Source: Roseivivax jejudonensis
GTDB taxonomy: Bacteria; Pseudomonadota; Alphaproteobacteria; Rhodobacterales; Rhodobacteraceae
Assembly (NCBI RefSeq): GCF_900172265.1
Contig: NZ_FWFK01000001.1
Location: 1 to 64,000 of the forward strand
Length of the DNA: 64,000 bases
Direction of reading: 5' to 3'
The stretch's first letter is position 1; each line of letters begins with the position of its first letter. Of the stretch, positions 54,467 to 62,647 are shown one piece after another. The notes beneath the pieces were generated by a model. The model ran no database searches, was not told the DNA's origin, and worked only from the letters and a program-made list of their open reading frames with translations. Position numbers and translations under genes: made by a program.

Positions 54467-54913
54467 ATGACCGACTTCACGCCAGGAGACATCGTCGAGA
54501 TCGAGACCGACAGCGGGAAGGCCTACGTCCAGGTCACGCACAATCATTCGAGCTACCCGCCGGTCGTGCGGGCGCTTGACGGTCTGCACGAGAGCCGCCC
54601 GGACGATCTGGAGGGGCTCGCCACCGGTGCGACGCGCTTCGTCGGGATGATCCCGCTCGGTAGCGCGCTGCAGAAGCTGGGCCGCACGTGCGAGGTCGTG
54701 GCGCATGTCGATGTTCCCGAGGACCAGAAGCCGTTCCCGACCTTCCGGATGCCGATCCGCGACAAGAAGGGCGAGATTGTCTACTGGTGGTTCTGGGACG
54801 GGCGCGGGCTCAGCTACGATGTCGAGTTGACCGAAGAGCAGAAGGCCCTGCCCCTCCGCGAAGTCATGAGCGGAGAGCGCTTCCTCGAACTTCTCGTGAA
54901 TCACGAGACGTGA
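54467..54913 (+). CDS. unrecognised 148-residue protein in the aromatic cluster
   Basis: I do not recognise this protein. It begins with an SH3-like beta motif (FTPGDIVEIETDSGKAYVQVTHNH), has an aromatic-rich centre (PTFRMPIRDKKGEIVYWWFWDG) and a helical C-terminus. There is no signal peptide or membrane helix. It starts ten bases after the decarboxylase-like gene behind GAAGGAGGG, so it is part of the operon. It could be a small accessory enzyme or an inhibitor/sensor; nothing in the sequence decides. Confidence 0.7.
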   Translation: MTDFTPGDIVEIETDSGKAYVQVTHNHSSYPPVVRALDGLHESRPDDLEGLATGATRFVGMIPLGSALQKLGRTCEVVAHVDVPEDQKPFPTFRMPIRDKKGEIVYWWFWDGRGLSYDVELTEEQKALPLREVMSGERFLELLVNHET

Positions 54914-55018
54914 TCCAGCGCCGGCCAGGCCGCCCCGGCGGCCGGGCCGGTCTCGCGCGCAAGTCGGCGCCACGGTCGACGGCGCGCCGCCGATGACCCC
55001 GATAGGGAGGAGACCCTC

Positions 55019-56500
55019 ATGGACCGCACCGATCCGGTCGATGTCGATGCAGCGCTTCCCGCGCATCGTGACATCTATTTCGGCGGAGGCTGGCACGCGC
55101 CGGTCTCTGGCACTTACGAGACCACGATGAACCCCGGAACCGGCGGCACGCTCGCGTCGGTCGCGGTAGCGGGGCAAGCCGATGTCGATGCCGCCGTTGC
55201 AACCGCGCGCAAGGGCTTTCTGGAATGGCGCGATGTGGCGCCGCTCGAACGGTCCCGCATCCTCAAGGAGATCGCCGCACGCCTGCGTGCGCATGGCGAC
55301 GAGCTCGCGATGATCGACGCCGCCAATTGCGGCAATCCCTACACCGAGATGCGCGGAGACGCGACGATCGCGGCGGCGCAGATGGAGTTCTTTGCCGGCC
55401 TTGTGACCGAGATGAAGGGCGACACTATCCCGATGGGGCCCGAGCGGGTCAACATGACCGCACGCGAGCCGATGGGCGTCGTCGCGCGCATCCTCGCGTT
55501 TAACCATCCGTTCATGTTCTGCGGCGGAAAGATGGCCGCGCCTCTTGCCGCCGGCAACTCGGTCATCATCAAACCGCCTGTCCAGGCGCCGCTTTCCGCG
55601 CTGCGCCTCGCCGAGCTGGTGGACGGTCTCCTTCCCGATGGCGTGTTCAATGTCCTGCCCGGGGGGACGGAGGCCGGCGCCGCGCTCGCCGAGCACAAGG
55701 ACGTGGCCAAGGTCACGCTGATCGGCTCGGTCGCGGCGGGCAAGGCTGTCATGCGCAGCGCCAGCGACACGCTGAAGCCCGTACTGCTCGAACTGGGGGG
55801 CAAGAACGCGCTGATCGGGTATCCCGACAGCGACCCCGCACGCGTCGCCGACGCCATCGTGGCCGGCATGAACTTCGGGTGGTGCGGTCAGTCCTGCGGA
55901 TCGACGAGCCGCGCCTTCCTGCACGAGGACATCCACGACGCGGTCGTGGAGCGGCTGGCCGAGAGCGTCTCGCGGTATCGCCCCGGCGTGCCGACCGATC
56001 CCGCGACCACGATGGGCGCGCTCGTGTCCCGCGAGCATTTCTCCAAGGTCATGGGTTATATCGAGAGCGGCAAGTCCGAAGGGGCCCGCATCGTCGCGGG
56101 CGGGCACGCCGTGACCGACGGACCGCTTGCGGACGGCTGCTTCATCGCGCCGACCATCTTTGCCGATGTCACTCCCGACATGACCATCGCGCGGGAGGAG
56201 ATCTTCGGCCCGGTCTTGGCCGTGCGGCGCTGGTCCGACGAGGCGGCCATGCTGGAGGAAGTGAACGGGCTCGATGTCGGGCTGACCTGCGCGATCTGGA
56301 GCCGCGACCTTGCCACCGCGCACCGCGCGGCAAACAGGGTCGAGGTCGGGTTCGTCTGGATCAACGAGGTGGGCCGGCACTTCCTCGGAGCGCCCTTCGG
56401 CGGGGTGAAGCAATCCGGGATTGGCCGGGAGGAGGGTATCGGAGAGCTGCTGTCCTTCACCCACGAGAAGAACATCCACATCAACCTGGCCGGCCAGTGA
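55019..56500 (+). CDS. aldehyde dehydrogenase (NAD(P)+)
   Basis: This oxidises an aldehyde to the acid. It is 493 residues of the classical ALDH superfamily: Asn162 in FNHPF, Glu258 in LLELGGKNA, catalytic Cys293 in CGQSCGSTSRAF, and FGPVLAVRRW near the C-terminus. The residue after the expected catalytic GQ(x)C is unusual: SCGSTS where GQVC is common. Start after GGGAGGAGAC. It precedes a benzoylformate-decarboxylase-like gene; together they could convert an arylglyoxylate to an aromatic acid. Confidence 0.92.
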   Translation: MDRTDPVDVDAALPAHRDIYFGGGWHAPVSGTYETTMNPGTGGTLASVAVAGQADVDAAVATARKGFLEWRDVAPLERSRILKEIAARLRAHGDELAMIDAANCGNPYTEMRGDATIAAAQMEFFAGLVTEMKGDTIPMGPERVNMTAREPMGVVARILAFNHPFMFCGGKMAAPLAAGNSVIIKPPVQAPLSALRLAELVDGLLPDGVFNVLPGGTEAGAALAEHKDVAKVTLIGSVAAGKAVMRSASDTLKPVLLELGGKNALIGYPDSDPARVADAIVAGMNFGWCGQSCGSTSRAFLHEDIHDAVVERLAESVSRYRPGVPTDPATTMGALVSREHFSKVMGYIESGKSEGARIVAGGHAVTDGPLADGCFIAPTIFADVTPDMTIAREEIFGPVLAVRRWSDEAAMLEEVNGLDVGLTCAIWSRDLATAHRAANRVEVGFVWINEVGRHFLGAPFGGVKQSGIGREEGIGELLSFTHEKNIHINLAGQ

Positions 56501-56526
56501 GCCGCGACACGTCGGAGGAAGCCCAC

Positions 56527-58278
56527 ATGCGCGACGACATCGACCGTCCCGTGCCCCACGAGCCCACGGAGCACTACGGCAGCGACGCCATCGCCGACAT
56601 GATGCAGCGGTTGGGCACCCCCTATGTCGCGCTCAATCCCGGATCGAGCTTTCGCGGCCTGCACGACAGCCTCGTGAACCATCTCGGCAATCGCGATCCT
56701 CAGATGCTGCTGTGCCTGCACGAAGAGCACGCGGTCGCCATCGCGCACGGCTGGGCCAAGGTCACCGAAACGCCGCTCGCTGTGATCCTGCACGCGAATG
56801 TCGGCCTGATGCATGCGGCGATGGCCCTCTACAACGCGTGGTGCGACCGGGTGCCGATGATGGTTTACGGCGCCACGGGGCCCGTGGACGCGGCAAAGCG
56901 CAGGCCGTGGATCGATTGGCTGCACACGTCGCGCGATCAGGCGGCGGTCGTGCGTCCCTACGTGAAGTGGGACGACCAGCCGGCATCGCTTCAGGCGTCC
57001 CTCGCCGCGATGATGCGTGCCGCGACCATCACGGCCACGCCGCCGATGGCGCCCACCTATGTCTGTTTCGACGTGACCGTGCAGGAAGAGAAGCTGACGG
57101 CGCCCGCCGCCCTTCCTGCCCCCGATCGCCACGCGGTGCCCCGACTGCCCGAGCCGTCGGATCGCGATGTGCGCGAGGTCCTGGACCTGCTCGAGGGCGC
57201 GACCGCCCCGGTCTTTCTCATGGGCCGCGTTTCGCGTGACCAGGCCGCATGGGACCGGCGCGTCGCGCTGGCCGAACACTTCGGCGCGCGGGTCGTGACC
57301 GACATCAAGACCGCCGCGGCTTTCCCGACACGGCACCCGCTTCATGCCGGGGCACCGGGATATTTCCTGTCGCCCGAAGCCGGCGAGGTCATCGCTGCGG
57401 CCGACCTGGTCGTTTCGTTCGACTGGGTCGATCCCGCGGGCACCTTGGCTCAGGCCGGCCTCGACATCAGCGCCGCGCGCGTCGTCAACGTGACACCCGA
57501 GCCGTTGATGCAGAACGGCTGGTCGCTCGATCATCAGGCGATGCCGCCCTCGGACCTCACGCTTCTGACCACACCCGACACGCTCATCGCGGCGCTTTGC
57601 GCCGAAGCGGGTATCGGCGCACCGGAAAGCCGGGCGACCGCCGCAGAACCGTCGCCCCCTGCGCCTTCGGCGAGGATGTCGATCGACACGCTGGCCGACG
57701 TGCTGTCGGACGCGCTGACCGACGAGGCCACGACCTACCTGCGCCTGACGCTGAGCTGGAACGGCGCCAAATGCGACTTTGCCGGACCCCTCGACTACCT
57801 CGGCTACGATGGCGGCGCGGGGATCGGCTCCGGGCCCGGCATGGCGGTCGGCTCGGCACTGGCGCTGCGCGGCAGCGGGCGCCTGCCCGTGGCGGTGCTC
57901 GGCGACGGCGACTTCCTGATGGGCGCCACCGCGCTCTGGACGGCGACCCATCACCGCGTTCCGATGCTGATCGTCGTCGCCAACAATCGCTCGTATTTCA
58001 ACGACGAGGTTCACCAGGAACGGGTCGCGCGCGACCGCGGTCGCCCGGTCGAGAACAAGCATGTGGGTCAGGCAATCGATGCGCCCGACATCGACATCGC
58101 CGGCATGGCCCGCTCGCAGGGCGCGACCGCCTTCGGCCCGGTCGAGACACCGGACGAGGCGCGACGTGTGCTTTCCGACGCGATCGCGGCGGTCCATGCC
58201 GGCGAAACGGTCGTCGTCGACATGCGGATCCAGCGCGGTTACAGCGACGCCATGGCCGAAGGCATGACGCAGGAGTAA
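56527..58278 (+). CDS. ThDP-dependent decarboxylase (benzoylformate decarboxylase-like)
   Basis: This 583-residue ThDP enzyme has catalytic Glu66/67 in CLHEEHAVAIAHGWAK, and the ThDP/Mg motif GDGDFLMG (about residue 459) ending NNRSYF. PYVKWDDQPASLQASLAAMMRAA resembles the VKWxxxPAS region of benzoylformate decarboxylases. A 2-keto acid decarboxylase next to an aldehyde dehydrogenase is the mandelate-pathway combination (keto acid to aldehyde to acid). An acetolactate-synthase-like carboligase is the alternative. Start after CGGAGGAAG, 26 bases from the ALDH stop. Confidence 0.85.
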   Translation: MRDDIDRPVPHEPTEHYGSDAIADMMQRLGTPYVALNPGSSFRGLHDSLVNHLGNRDPQMLLCLHEEHAVAIAHGWAKVTETPLAVILHANVGLMHAAMALYNAWCDRVPMMVYGATGPVDAAKRRPWIDWLHTSRDQAAVVRPYVKWDDQPASLQASLAAMMRAATITATPPMAPTYVCFDVTVQEEKLTAPAALPAPDRHAVPRLPEPSDRDVREVLDLLEGATAPVFLMGRVSRDQAAWDRRVALAEHFGARVVTDIKTAAAFPTRHPLHAGAPGYFLSPEAGEVIAAADLVVSFDWVDPAGTLAQAGLDISAARVVNVTPEPLMQNGWSLDHQAMPPSDLTLLTTPDTLIAALCAEAGIGAPESRATAAEPSPPAPSARMSIDTLADVLSDALTDEATTYLRLTLSWNGAKCDFAGPLDYLGYDGGAGIGSGPGMAVGSALALRGSGRLPVAVLGDGDFLMGATALWTATHHRVPMLIVVANNRSYFNDEVHQERVARDRGRPVENKHVGQAIDAPDIDIAGMARSQGATAFGPVETPDEARRVLSDAIAAVHAGETVVVDMRIQRGYSDAMAEGMTQE

Positions 58279-58369
58279 TAGGCATGCTCCGCAAGATCGG
58301 GGCCCGTCAACCGCGTCGATTTGGAACGAGACAGTTCGTCAACTTGCCCCTGCGCCGTTTGATGTCCAA

Positions 58370-58382
58370 ATTGCACTGCAAT
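58370..58382. promoter_or_regulatory. palindrome before the marR-type gene
   Basis: ATTGC-ACT-GCAAT is a perfect 5-bp inverted repeat 25 bases upstream of the chosen regulator start. It does not match the TTAG-N4-CTAA core, so it may serve another regulator or be a chance palindrome. Confidence 0.35.
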
Positions 58383-58407
58383 CGACATGACGCGGAATGG
58401 AACCGGG

Positions 58408-58935
58408 ATGGCGGACGGGACAACCAGGTCGACCGATCGGACCGAGGAGATCTACGAAGAAGAGCGTATTGCTCGCCTCATCCGCTTGGCGGCACGATCG
58501 TTCAACCGGTCCTTGCAGATGCGGCTCACGAGCGAGGGCGTCACGTTCGGCCAGTGGATTTTTCTTCGGATCCTGTGGCGAAGTGACGGCCTGTCGCAGC
58601 GCGAATTGAGCGAGCGGGCGCACCTGACCGAACCGACGGCGCACACGGCGCTGCAACGGATGGAGGAACTCGGCTTCATCACGCGGCGGAAGGTCGGCAA
58701 CAACAAGCGACGGCAGCACGCGTTCCTGACCGAGAAGGGTTGGGCGCTGCGCGACCGGCTCGAACCGCTGGCGGTCGAGGTCAACGATCTCGCCCTCGAT
58801 GGCCTCGACGAGTCCGAAGAAACCGTCTTGCGGCGCGCGCTGAGCGTGATCATCCGCAATCTCGAGCGCGACGAGAAAGACGCGGCAGCGCGCGGACTTC
58901 GCGTGCCCGCAACGCGGTCGCTCCCCAACATCTGA
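58408..58935 (+). CDS. MarR-family transcriptional regulator
   Basis: This is a probable repressor of the surrounding catabolic genes, 175 residues. The winged helix-turn-helix is at about residues 45-110: FGQWIFLRILWRSDGLSQRELSERAHLTEPTAHTALQRMEELGFITRRKVGNNKRRQHAFLT, flanked by the dimerisation helices. GGAA lies five bases before the ATG at 58408; the ATG at 58387 would add seven residues and lacks a ribosome binding site. SlyA-type operators stand before three units of the cluster. The ligand would be an aromatic acid or its CoA ester by analogy. Confidence 0.88.
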   Translation: MADGTTRSTDRTEEIYEEERIARLIRLAARSFNRSLQMRLTSEGVTFGQWIFLRILWRSDGLSQRELSERAHLTEPTAHTALQRMEELGFITRRKVGNNKRRQHAFLTEKGWALRDRLEPLAVEVNDLALDGLDESEETVLRRALSVIIRNLERDEKDAAARGLRVPATRSLPNI

Positions 58936-59045
58936 GACAGCACGGACCGGTCTGTCAGAGCGGTCTGACAGGTCGATTGTAAGCCTCGCTGCGGTCGGTT
59001 GACGCTGCGGCGAAAAAGTCCGTGATCGTCTGTATCCCCCCAGAA

Positions 59046-59061
59046 AATAAGATTTCTAATT
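59046..59061. promoter_or_regulatory. degenerate SlyA/MarR-type site upstream of the TRAP promoter
   Basis: AATAAG-ATTT-CTAATT has near-perfect arms (one mismatch) and a CTAA right half. It lies just before the -35 hexamer of the TRAP operon. Confidence 0.4.
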
Positions 59062-59063
59062 AT

Positions 59064-59092
59064 TTGACCCGATCCGGCAGCGCCACTAAAAA
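59064..59092 (+). promoter_or_regulatory. promoter of the TAXI-TRAP operon
   Basis: TTGACC (59064-59069), 17 bases, TAAAAA (59087-59092), giving a start near 59099 inside the site at 59091-59106. Confidence 0.55.
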
Positions 59093-59106
59093 GTAGATGT
59101 CTAAGT
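59091..59106. promoter_or_regulatory. SlyA/MarR-type operator 2 (degenerate)
   Basis: AAGTAG-ATGT-CTAAGT keeps the TAG-N4-CTAAGT part of operators 1 and 3 with two mismatches in the left arm. It covers the predicted transcription start of the TRAP operon. Confidence 0.5.
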
Positions 59107-59197
59107 TTTTCGGTGGCTCCCCGGCCTCGGGAAGACAAGCGACGATCAAGCGACGCCCGCCCCAGTGGCGGGTGGTAGTGAAACTGGGAGGTACATC

Positions 59198-60181
59198 ATG
59201 AAAATGTCAGCAATGGCCGCGGTTGTCGGCCTCGCATTCACGTCGTCGGCCGCGTTCGCGGACCCCGTCAATCTCACCCTGTCGGGCGGCAACCCGGGCG
59301 GGCTCTGGTCGCTGCTGGGCGCCGGCATCGACCGCGCGGTAAAGGCAGATGACGGTGATTCCGTTGTCACCTACCAAGCGACCGGTGGCGGTTTCGCCAA
59401 TATCGGCCTGCTGGGCGGCAACCGCACGGATCTCGGCCTGCTGCACGACGCAGAAGCGCAGATCGCGCTCGAGGGCGGAGAGCCGTTCCAGGGACCGATC
59501 GAGAACATGCGGGCCATCGGCTACATGTACAACTGGGCGCCGATGCACTTCTTCCTCGATCGCGGGATGGCCGAGGAATATGGCATCGAGAGCCTGGCCG
59601 ACATCGCCGACAGCGGCGCGCCGATCCGGGTCGGGATCAACCGCTCCGGCAACATCACCTCCAACGTCGCGCTCGCCATGCTCGAGCAAGTCGGTGTGAC
59701 CGAGGAATCGCTTCAGGAGATGGGCGGCCAGTTCGTCCGCGCCGGCGCGAACGAGCAGGCAGACCTGATCCAGGATGGCCGGCTCGACATGATCACCAAC
59801 GGCATCTTCATCAACCACTCCTCGTTCCGGTCGGTCGATGAAAACAGCGACGTGGTTCTTCTGAGCGTCCCCGAGGAGGTGGTGACGGCAACGAACGAAC
59901 AGTTCGGCACAGGCACGATGACCATTCCGGCCGACAGCTACTCGAACCAGAGCGAGGACATCTCGACCGTTGCTCTCGGCGCGCTTCTCGTCGCAACCGA
60001 AGGCATGGACGAGGAAACCGCGCATTCGCTCGCGCAATCGCTCGTCACCAACATCGACGAGGTGCGGGCCGTCCACAGCTCCATGAAGCAGCTCGACCCG
60101 GAACTCCTGGCCACGCCCAGCGTGCTCGAGTTCCACCCCGGCGCAGCACGCGCCTATGAAGAGGCGGGGCTGATCAATTGA
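59198..60181 (+). CDS. TAXI-family TRAP transporter solute receptor
   Basis: This periplasmic receptor of a tripartite importer has 327 residues with a signal peptide ending AFA-DPV (residue 21). The TAXI family start is clear: LSGGNPGGLWSLLGAGIDRAV, then GGGFANIGLLGGNRTDLGL. Start after TGGGAGGTACATC. It is coupled to the fused permease gene by a TTGA overlap. Substrates of the few studied TAXI systems are organic acids; from context an aromatic acid is likely here. Confidence 0.93.
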   Translation: MKMSAMAAVVGLAFTSSAAFADPVNLTLSGGNPGGLWSLLGAGIDRAVKADDGDSVVTYQATGGGFANIGLLGGNRTDLGLLHDAEAQIALEGGEPFQGPIENMRAIGYMYNWAPMHFFLDRGMAEEYGIESLADIADSGAPIRVGINRSGNITSNVALAMLEQVGVTEESLQEMGGQFVRAGANEQADLIQDGRLDMITNGIFINHSSFRSVDENSDVVLLSVPEEVVTATNEQFGTGTMTIPADSYSNQSEDISTVALGALLVATEGMDEETAHSLAQSLVTNIDEVRAVHSSMKQLDPELLATPSVLEFHPGAARAYEEAGLIN

Positions 60182-62082
60182 TCGGATCCCTTGTCGCCAC
60201 CGGCCGCAGGCGAAAGCTTGCGGCAGGTTTGCAGCGCGCCCTGATCGTGGTCGCCGCTCTGTTCGCGGCCTGGGTGATCTATGCAAACCTGTTCACGATC
60301 TCGGATCCCCTGATCCTGGGCATCCTGTTCGTCTGCGGCATCTACACGATCATGTTCGTCGCGATCGGGGCGACCCCGAACGCGACGGACGAGATCCCGT
60401 TCTACGACTGGGCGCTGTCTCTTCTGAGCCTCGCCTGCGGGATCTACTTTTTCGTCAACGCCGGCGCGATCGCGGATCGGATCAGCCTGCTGAACCCGTT
60501 CACACCGGCGCAGCTGTTCTTCGGCAGTTCGCTGCTGCTGCTCACGCTGGAGGCCACGCGCCGCACCACCGGCATGGGCCTGACGGGCGTTGTCGTGCTG
60601 TTCCTGCTGTACAACCAGTTCGGATACCTGCTGCCGCCGCCGTTCGGACATGGTGTCGATGACTACACCTACCTGCTCGATATCCTCGTCTTCACGACGG
60701 ACGGCGTGTTCGGTGTGCCGATCCAGGTCGTCGCGAGCTACGTGTTCCTCTTCGTCATGTTTGGCACCTTCCTGTCGAAGGCCGGCGGGGGCGAGTTCTT
60801 CTTCAACGTCGCGGCCCTGCTGACCGGCCGGACGCGCGGCGGGCCGGCCAAGATCGCGGTTCTGTCCTCGGGCCTCTACGGCACGATGTCCGGCAGCCCG
60901 ACCTCGGATGTCGTCGCCACCGGGTCGATCACGATCCCGGTGATGAAACGGCTGGGCTACAAGGCACGCTTTGCCGCGGCCGTCGAGGTCGCCGCCTCCA
61001 CTGGCGGCAGCGCGATGCCCCCGATCATGGGCTCCGCGGCCTTCATCCTCGCCGAATACACCGGCGTCGCCTATCAGCAGGTCGTCCTCGCGGCGCTGTT
61101 CCCTGCCCTGCTCTACTATCTGGGCGTCTTCGCGCAGGTGCACTTCCGGGCGGTGAACAACGATCTGCGCCCCTCGGACGACGACATCCCCACCGCGGCC
61201 GAGACGTTCAAGACGGGCTGGGTCTTCCTGATCCCGATCGTCGGCATCGTCGTGGCGCTGGTCGTCGGCTACTCTCCGACCTTCGTCGCGGGGATCGGCG
61301 TTCTGGGCGCGGTCGTGGCCTCCATGCTTCTCAAGGCGACGCGCCTGAGCCCGTGGCAGATCGTCGAGGGTCTGGGCGAGACGACGCTGCGCATCCTGCC
61401 GGTGGCGGGTGCCTGCGCCGCGGCCGGCCTTGTGATCGGCGGGCTGTCCATGACCGGCCTCGGAATGAAGGCGGCCAATGTCATCCTCACGATCAGCAAC
61501 GCCCAACCGGCGGTCACGCTGCTGATCGCGGCCGTGGTCACGATTATCCTCGGCCTCGGGATGCCCACGCCCAGCGCCTACATCCTGGCGGCTGTTCTCG
61601 TCGGGCCGGCTCTGGCGGAGCTCGGCTTTCCGATCCTGCAAAGCCACATGTTCCTGCTCTACTTCGCGATCCTGTCGGCGCTGACGCCGCCGATCGCGGT
61701 CGCCGCGCTCGCGGCCGCCGCAATCGCGGATGAGGATCCGTTCAAGATCGCGTTTTCGGCAGTACGTCTGGCAGCCATCGGTTTCCTTCTGCCGTTCGCC
61801 TTCGTCGTGAACCCCGGGCTGATCCTGCAGGCGGACCCGTTCACCAACGGCCTCGCGATCCTCGGCGGCATTCTCGCCACGGGGGCCATCGCCATGTCGA
61901 TCGAGGGAGCGGTCGGGATCTCGCTGCGCAGTGCAGAGCGCTTGATCCTCACCTTGGCTGCCGTCGCTGCGGTGATGCCGTTCACACTCGTGGCGCTTGG
62001 CGGGATCGCGGTGATCTGCGCGATCATGGCGCGCTACTTCATCAAGGTGAAGGGCACGCAGGCACCGGACATCGCCGGATGA
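60178..62082 (+). CDS. TRAP transporter fused permease (DctQ-DctM type)
   Basis: This sodium-driven inner-membrane transporter component has 634 residues and about 16-18 helices. The N-terminal ~150 residues are the four-helix DctQ-like part and the rest is the DctM domain, as usual for TAXI systems. Recognisable segments: SGSPTSDVVATGSITIPVMKRLGY, EVAASTGGSAMPPIMGSAAF and LGLGMPTPSAYILAAVL. The TTG start overlaps the receptor stop (TTGA). A hairpin terminator follows at 62099. Confidence 0.92.
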   Translation: MIGSLVATGRRRKLAAGLQRALIVVAALFAAWVIYANLFTISDPLILGILFVCGIYTIMFVAIGATPNATDEIPFYDWALSLLSLACGIYFFVNAGAIADRISLLNPFTPAQLFFGSSLLLLTLEATRRTTGMGLTGVVVLFLLYNQFGYLLPPPFGHGVDDYTYLLDILVFTTDGVFGVPIQVVASYVFLFVMFGTFLSKAGGGEFFFNVAALLTGRTRGGPAKIAVLSSGLYGTMSGSPTSDVVATGSITIPVMKRLGYKARFAAAVEVAASTGGSAMPPIMGSAAFILAEYTGVAYQQVVLAALFPALLYYLGVFAQVHFRAVNNDLRPSDDDIPTAAETFKTGWVFLIPIVGIVVALVVGYSPTFVAGIGVLGAVVASMLLKATRLSPWQIVEGLGETTLRILPVAGACAAAGLVIGGLSMTGLGMKAANVILTISNAQPAVTLLIAAVVTIILGLGMPTPSAYILAAVLVGPALAELGFPILQSHMFLLYFAILSALTPPIAVAALAAAAIADEDPFKIAFSAVRLAAIGFLLPFAFVVNPGLILQADPFTNGLAILGGILATGAIAMSIEGAVGISLRSAERLILTLAAVAAVMPFTLVALGGIAVICAIMARYFIKVKGTQAPDIAG

Positions 62083-62098
62083 CCTGCTACATCCTCGT

Positions 62099-62120
62099 GG
62101 GGCGCCATCGTCGGCGCCCC
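62099..62120 (+). terminator. terminator after the TRAP permease
   Basis: GGGGCGCC and GGCGCCCC form an 8-bp stem with a 6-base loop, 16 bases after the permease stop. Confidence 0.65.
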
Positions 62121-62259
62121 GCATCTTCCGGCCCCGGAACACGCGGCAGAGATGCGTGCGATGCACCGCCGAAGGTGCCGTGCAACGCGTCGGCGGGGCC
62201 CTGCAACATGGATCGCGACGACATCGCGTTATCGAACAGAACTGACATGGAGGGTCACA

Positions 62260-62499
62260 TTGCCCGACACAGCCGGCGATCATCCACGCCAACATCCGTC
62301 CTTCTGGAAGCGTTGGACCGTGGCCATGATCGCAGTCTATCCCCCGCTGGTGGCCCTGGTGTATCTGTCGCAAAGCGTGCTGCAGGGCGTGCCGACCCCG
62401 GCATCGCTGTTTATCATCGCGCTGTGCCTGACCGGCCTGTCGACCGGACTCATCCTGCCGTTCCTGAACCGCCGACTTGCCGGCTGGCTGCACCGCTAG
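62260..62499 (+). CDS. small two-helix membrane protein
   Basis: This 79-residue protein starts at a TTG five bases after GGAGGG. A hydrophilic N-terminus (about 25 residues, with HPSFWKRW) is followed by two transmembrane helices (about residues 28-46 and 52-72) and a basic end (NRRLAGWLHR). No family recognised. It lies between the TRAP terminator and the oxygenase promoter; it may belong to transport or be unrelated. Confidence 0.55.
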   Translation: MPDTAGDHPRQHPSFWKRWTVAMIAVYPPLVALVYLSQSVLQGVPTPASLFIIALCLTGLSTGLILPFLNRRLAGWLHR

Positions 62500-62579
62500 C
62501 CAAGAGGGTCGGGAACCGCATCCTCGGCCCCGCGATCAATCGACAGGCGAGATCGTGACCCCAGCCAGCAAGCCTGAGC

Positions 62580-62607
62580 TTGACTCAACTTCTTAGATAC
62601 CTAAGAC
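62580..62607 (+). promoter_or_regulatory. promoter of the Rieske oxygenase gene
   Basis: TTGACT (62580-62585) is followed after 16 bases by TAAGAC (62602-62607), a weak -10. The palindrome at 62591-62606 fills the spacer, the same design as at 51260-51289. Confidence 0.45.
62591..62606. promoter_or_regulatory. SlyA/MarR-type operator 3
   Basis: TCTTAG-ATAC-CTAAGA has perfect 6-bp arms and the TTAG-N4-CTAA core. It lies 42 bases before the oxygenase start. Confidence 0.75.
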
Positions 62608-62647
62608 TAATCACAGATCCGAATGCCCTATTCCGGAGGAAAATTCG

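Noticed and set aside
58370-58382. ATTGCACTGCAAT as the MarR autoregulatory operator
   Set aside because: It does not share the TTAG-N4-CTAA core of the other sites; listed only as a weak palindrome.
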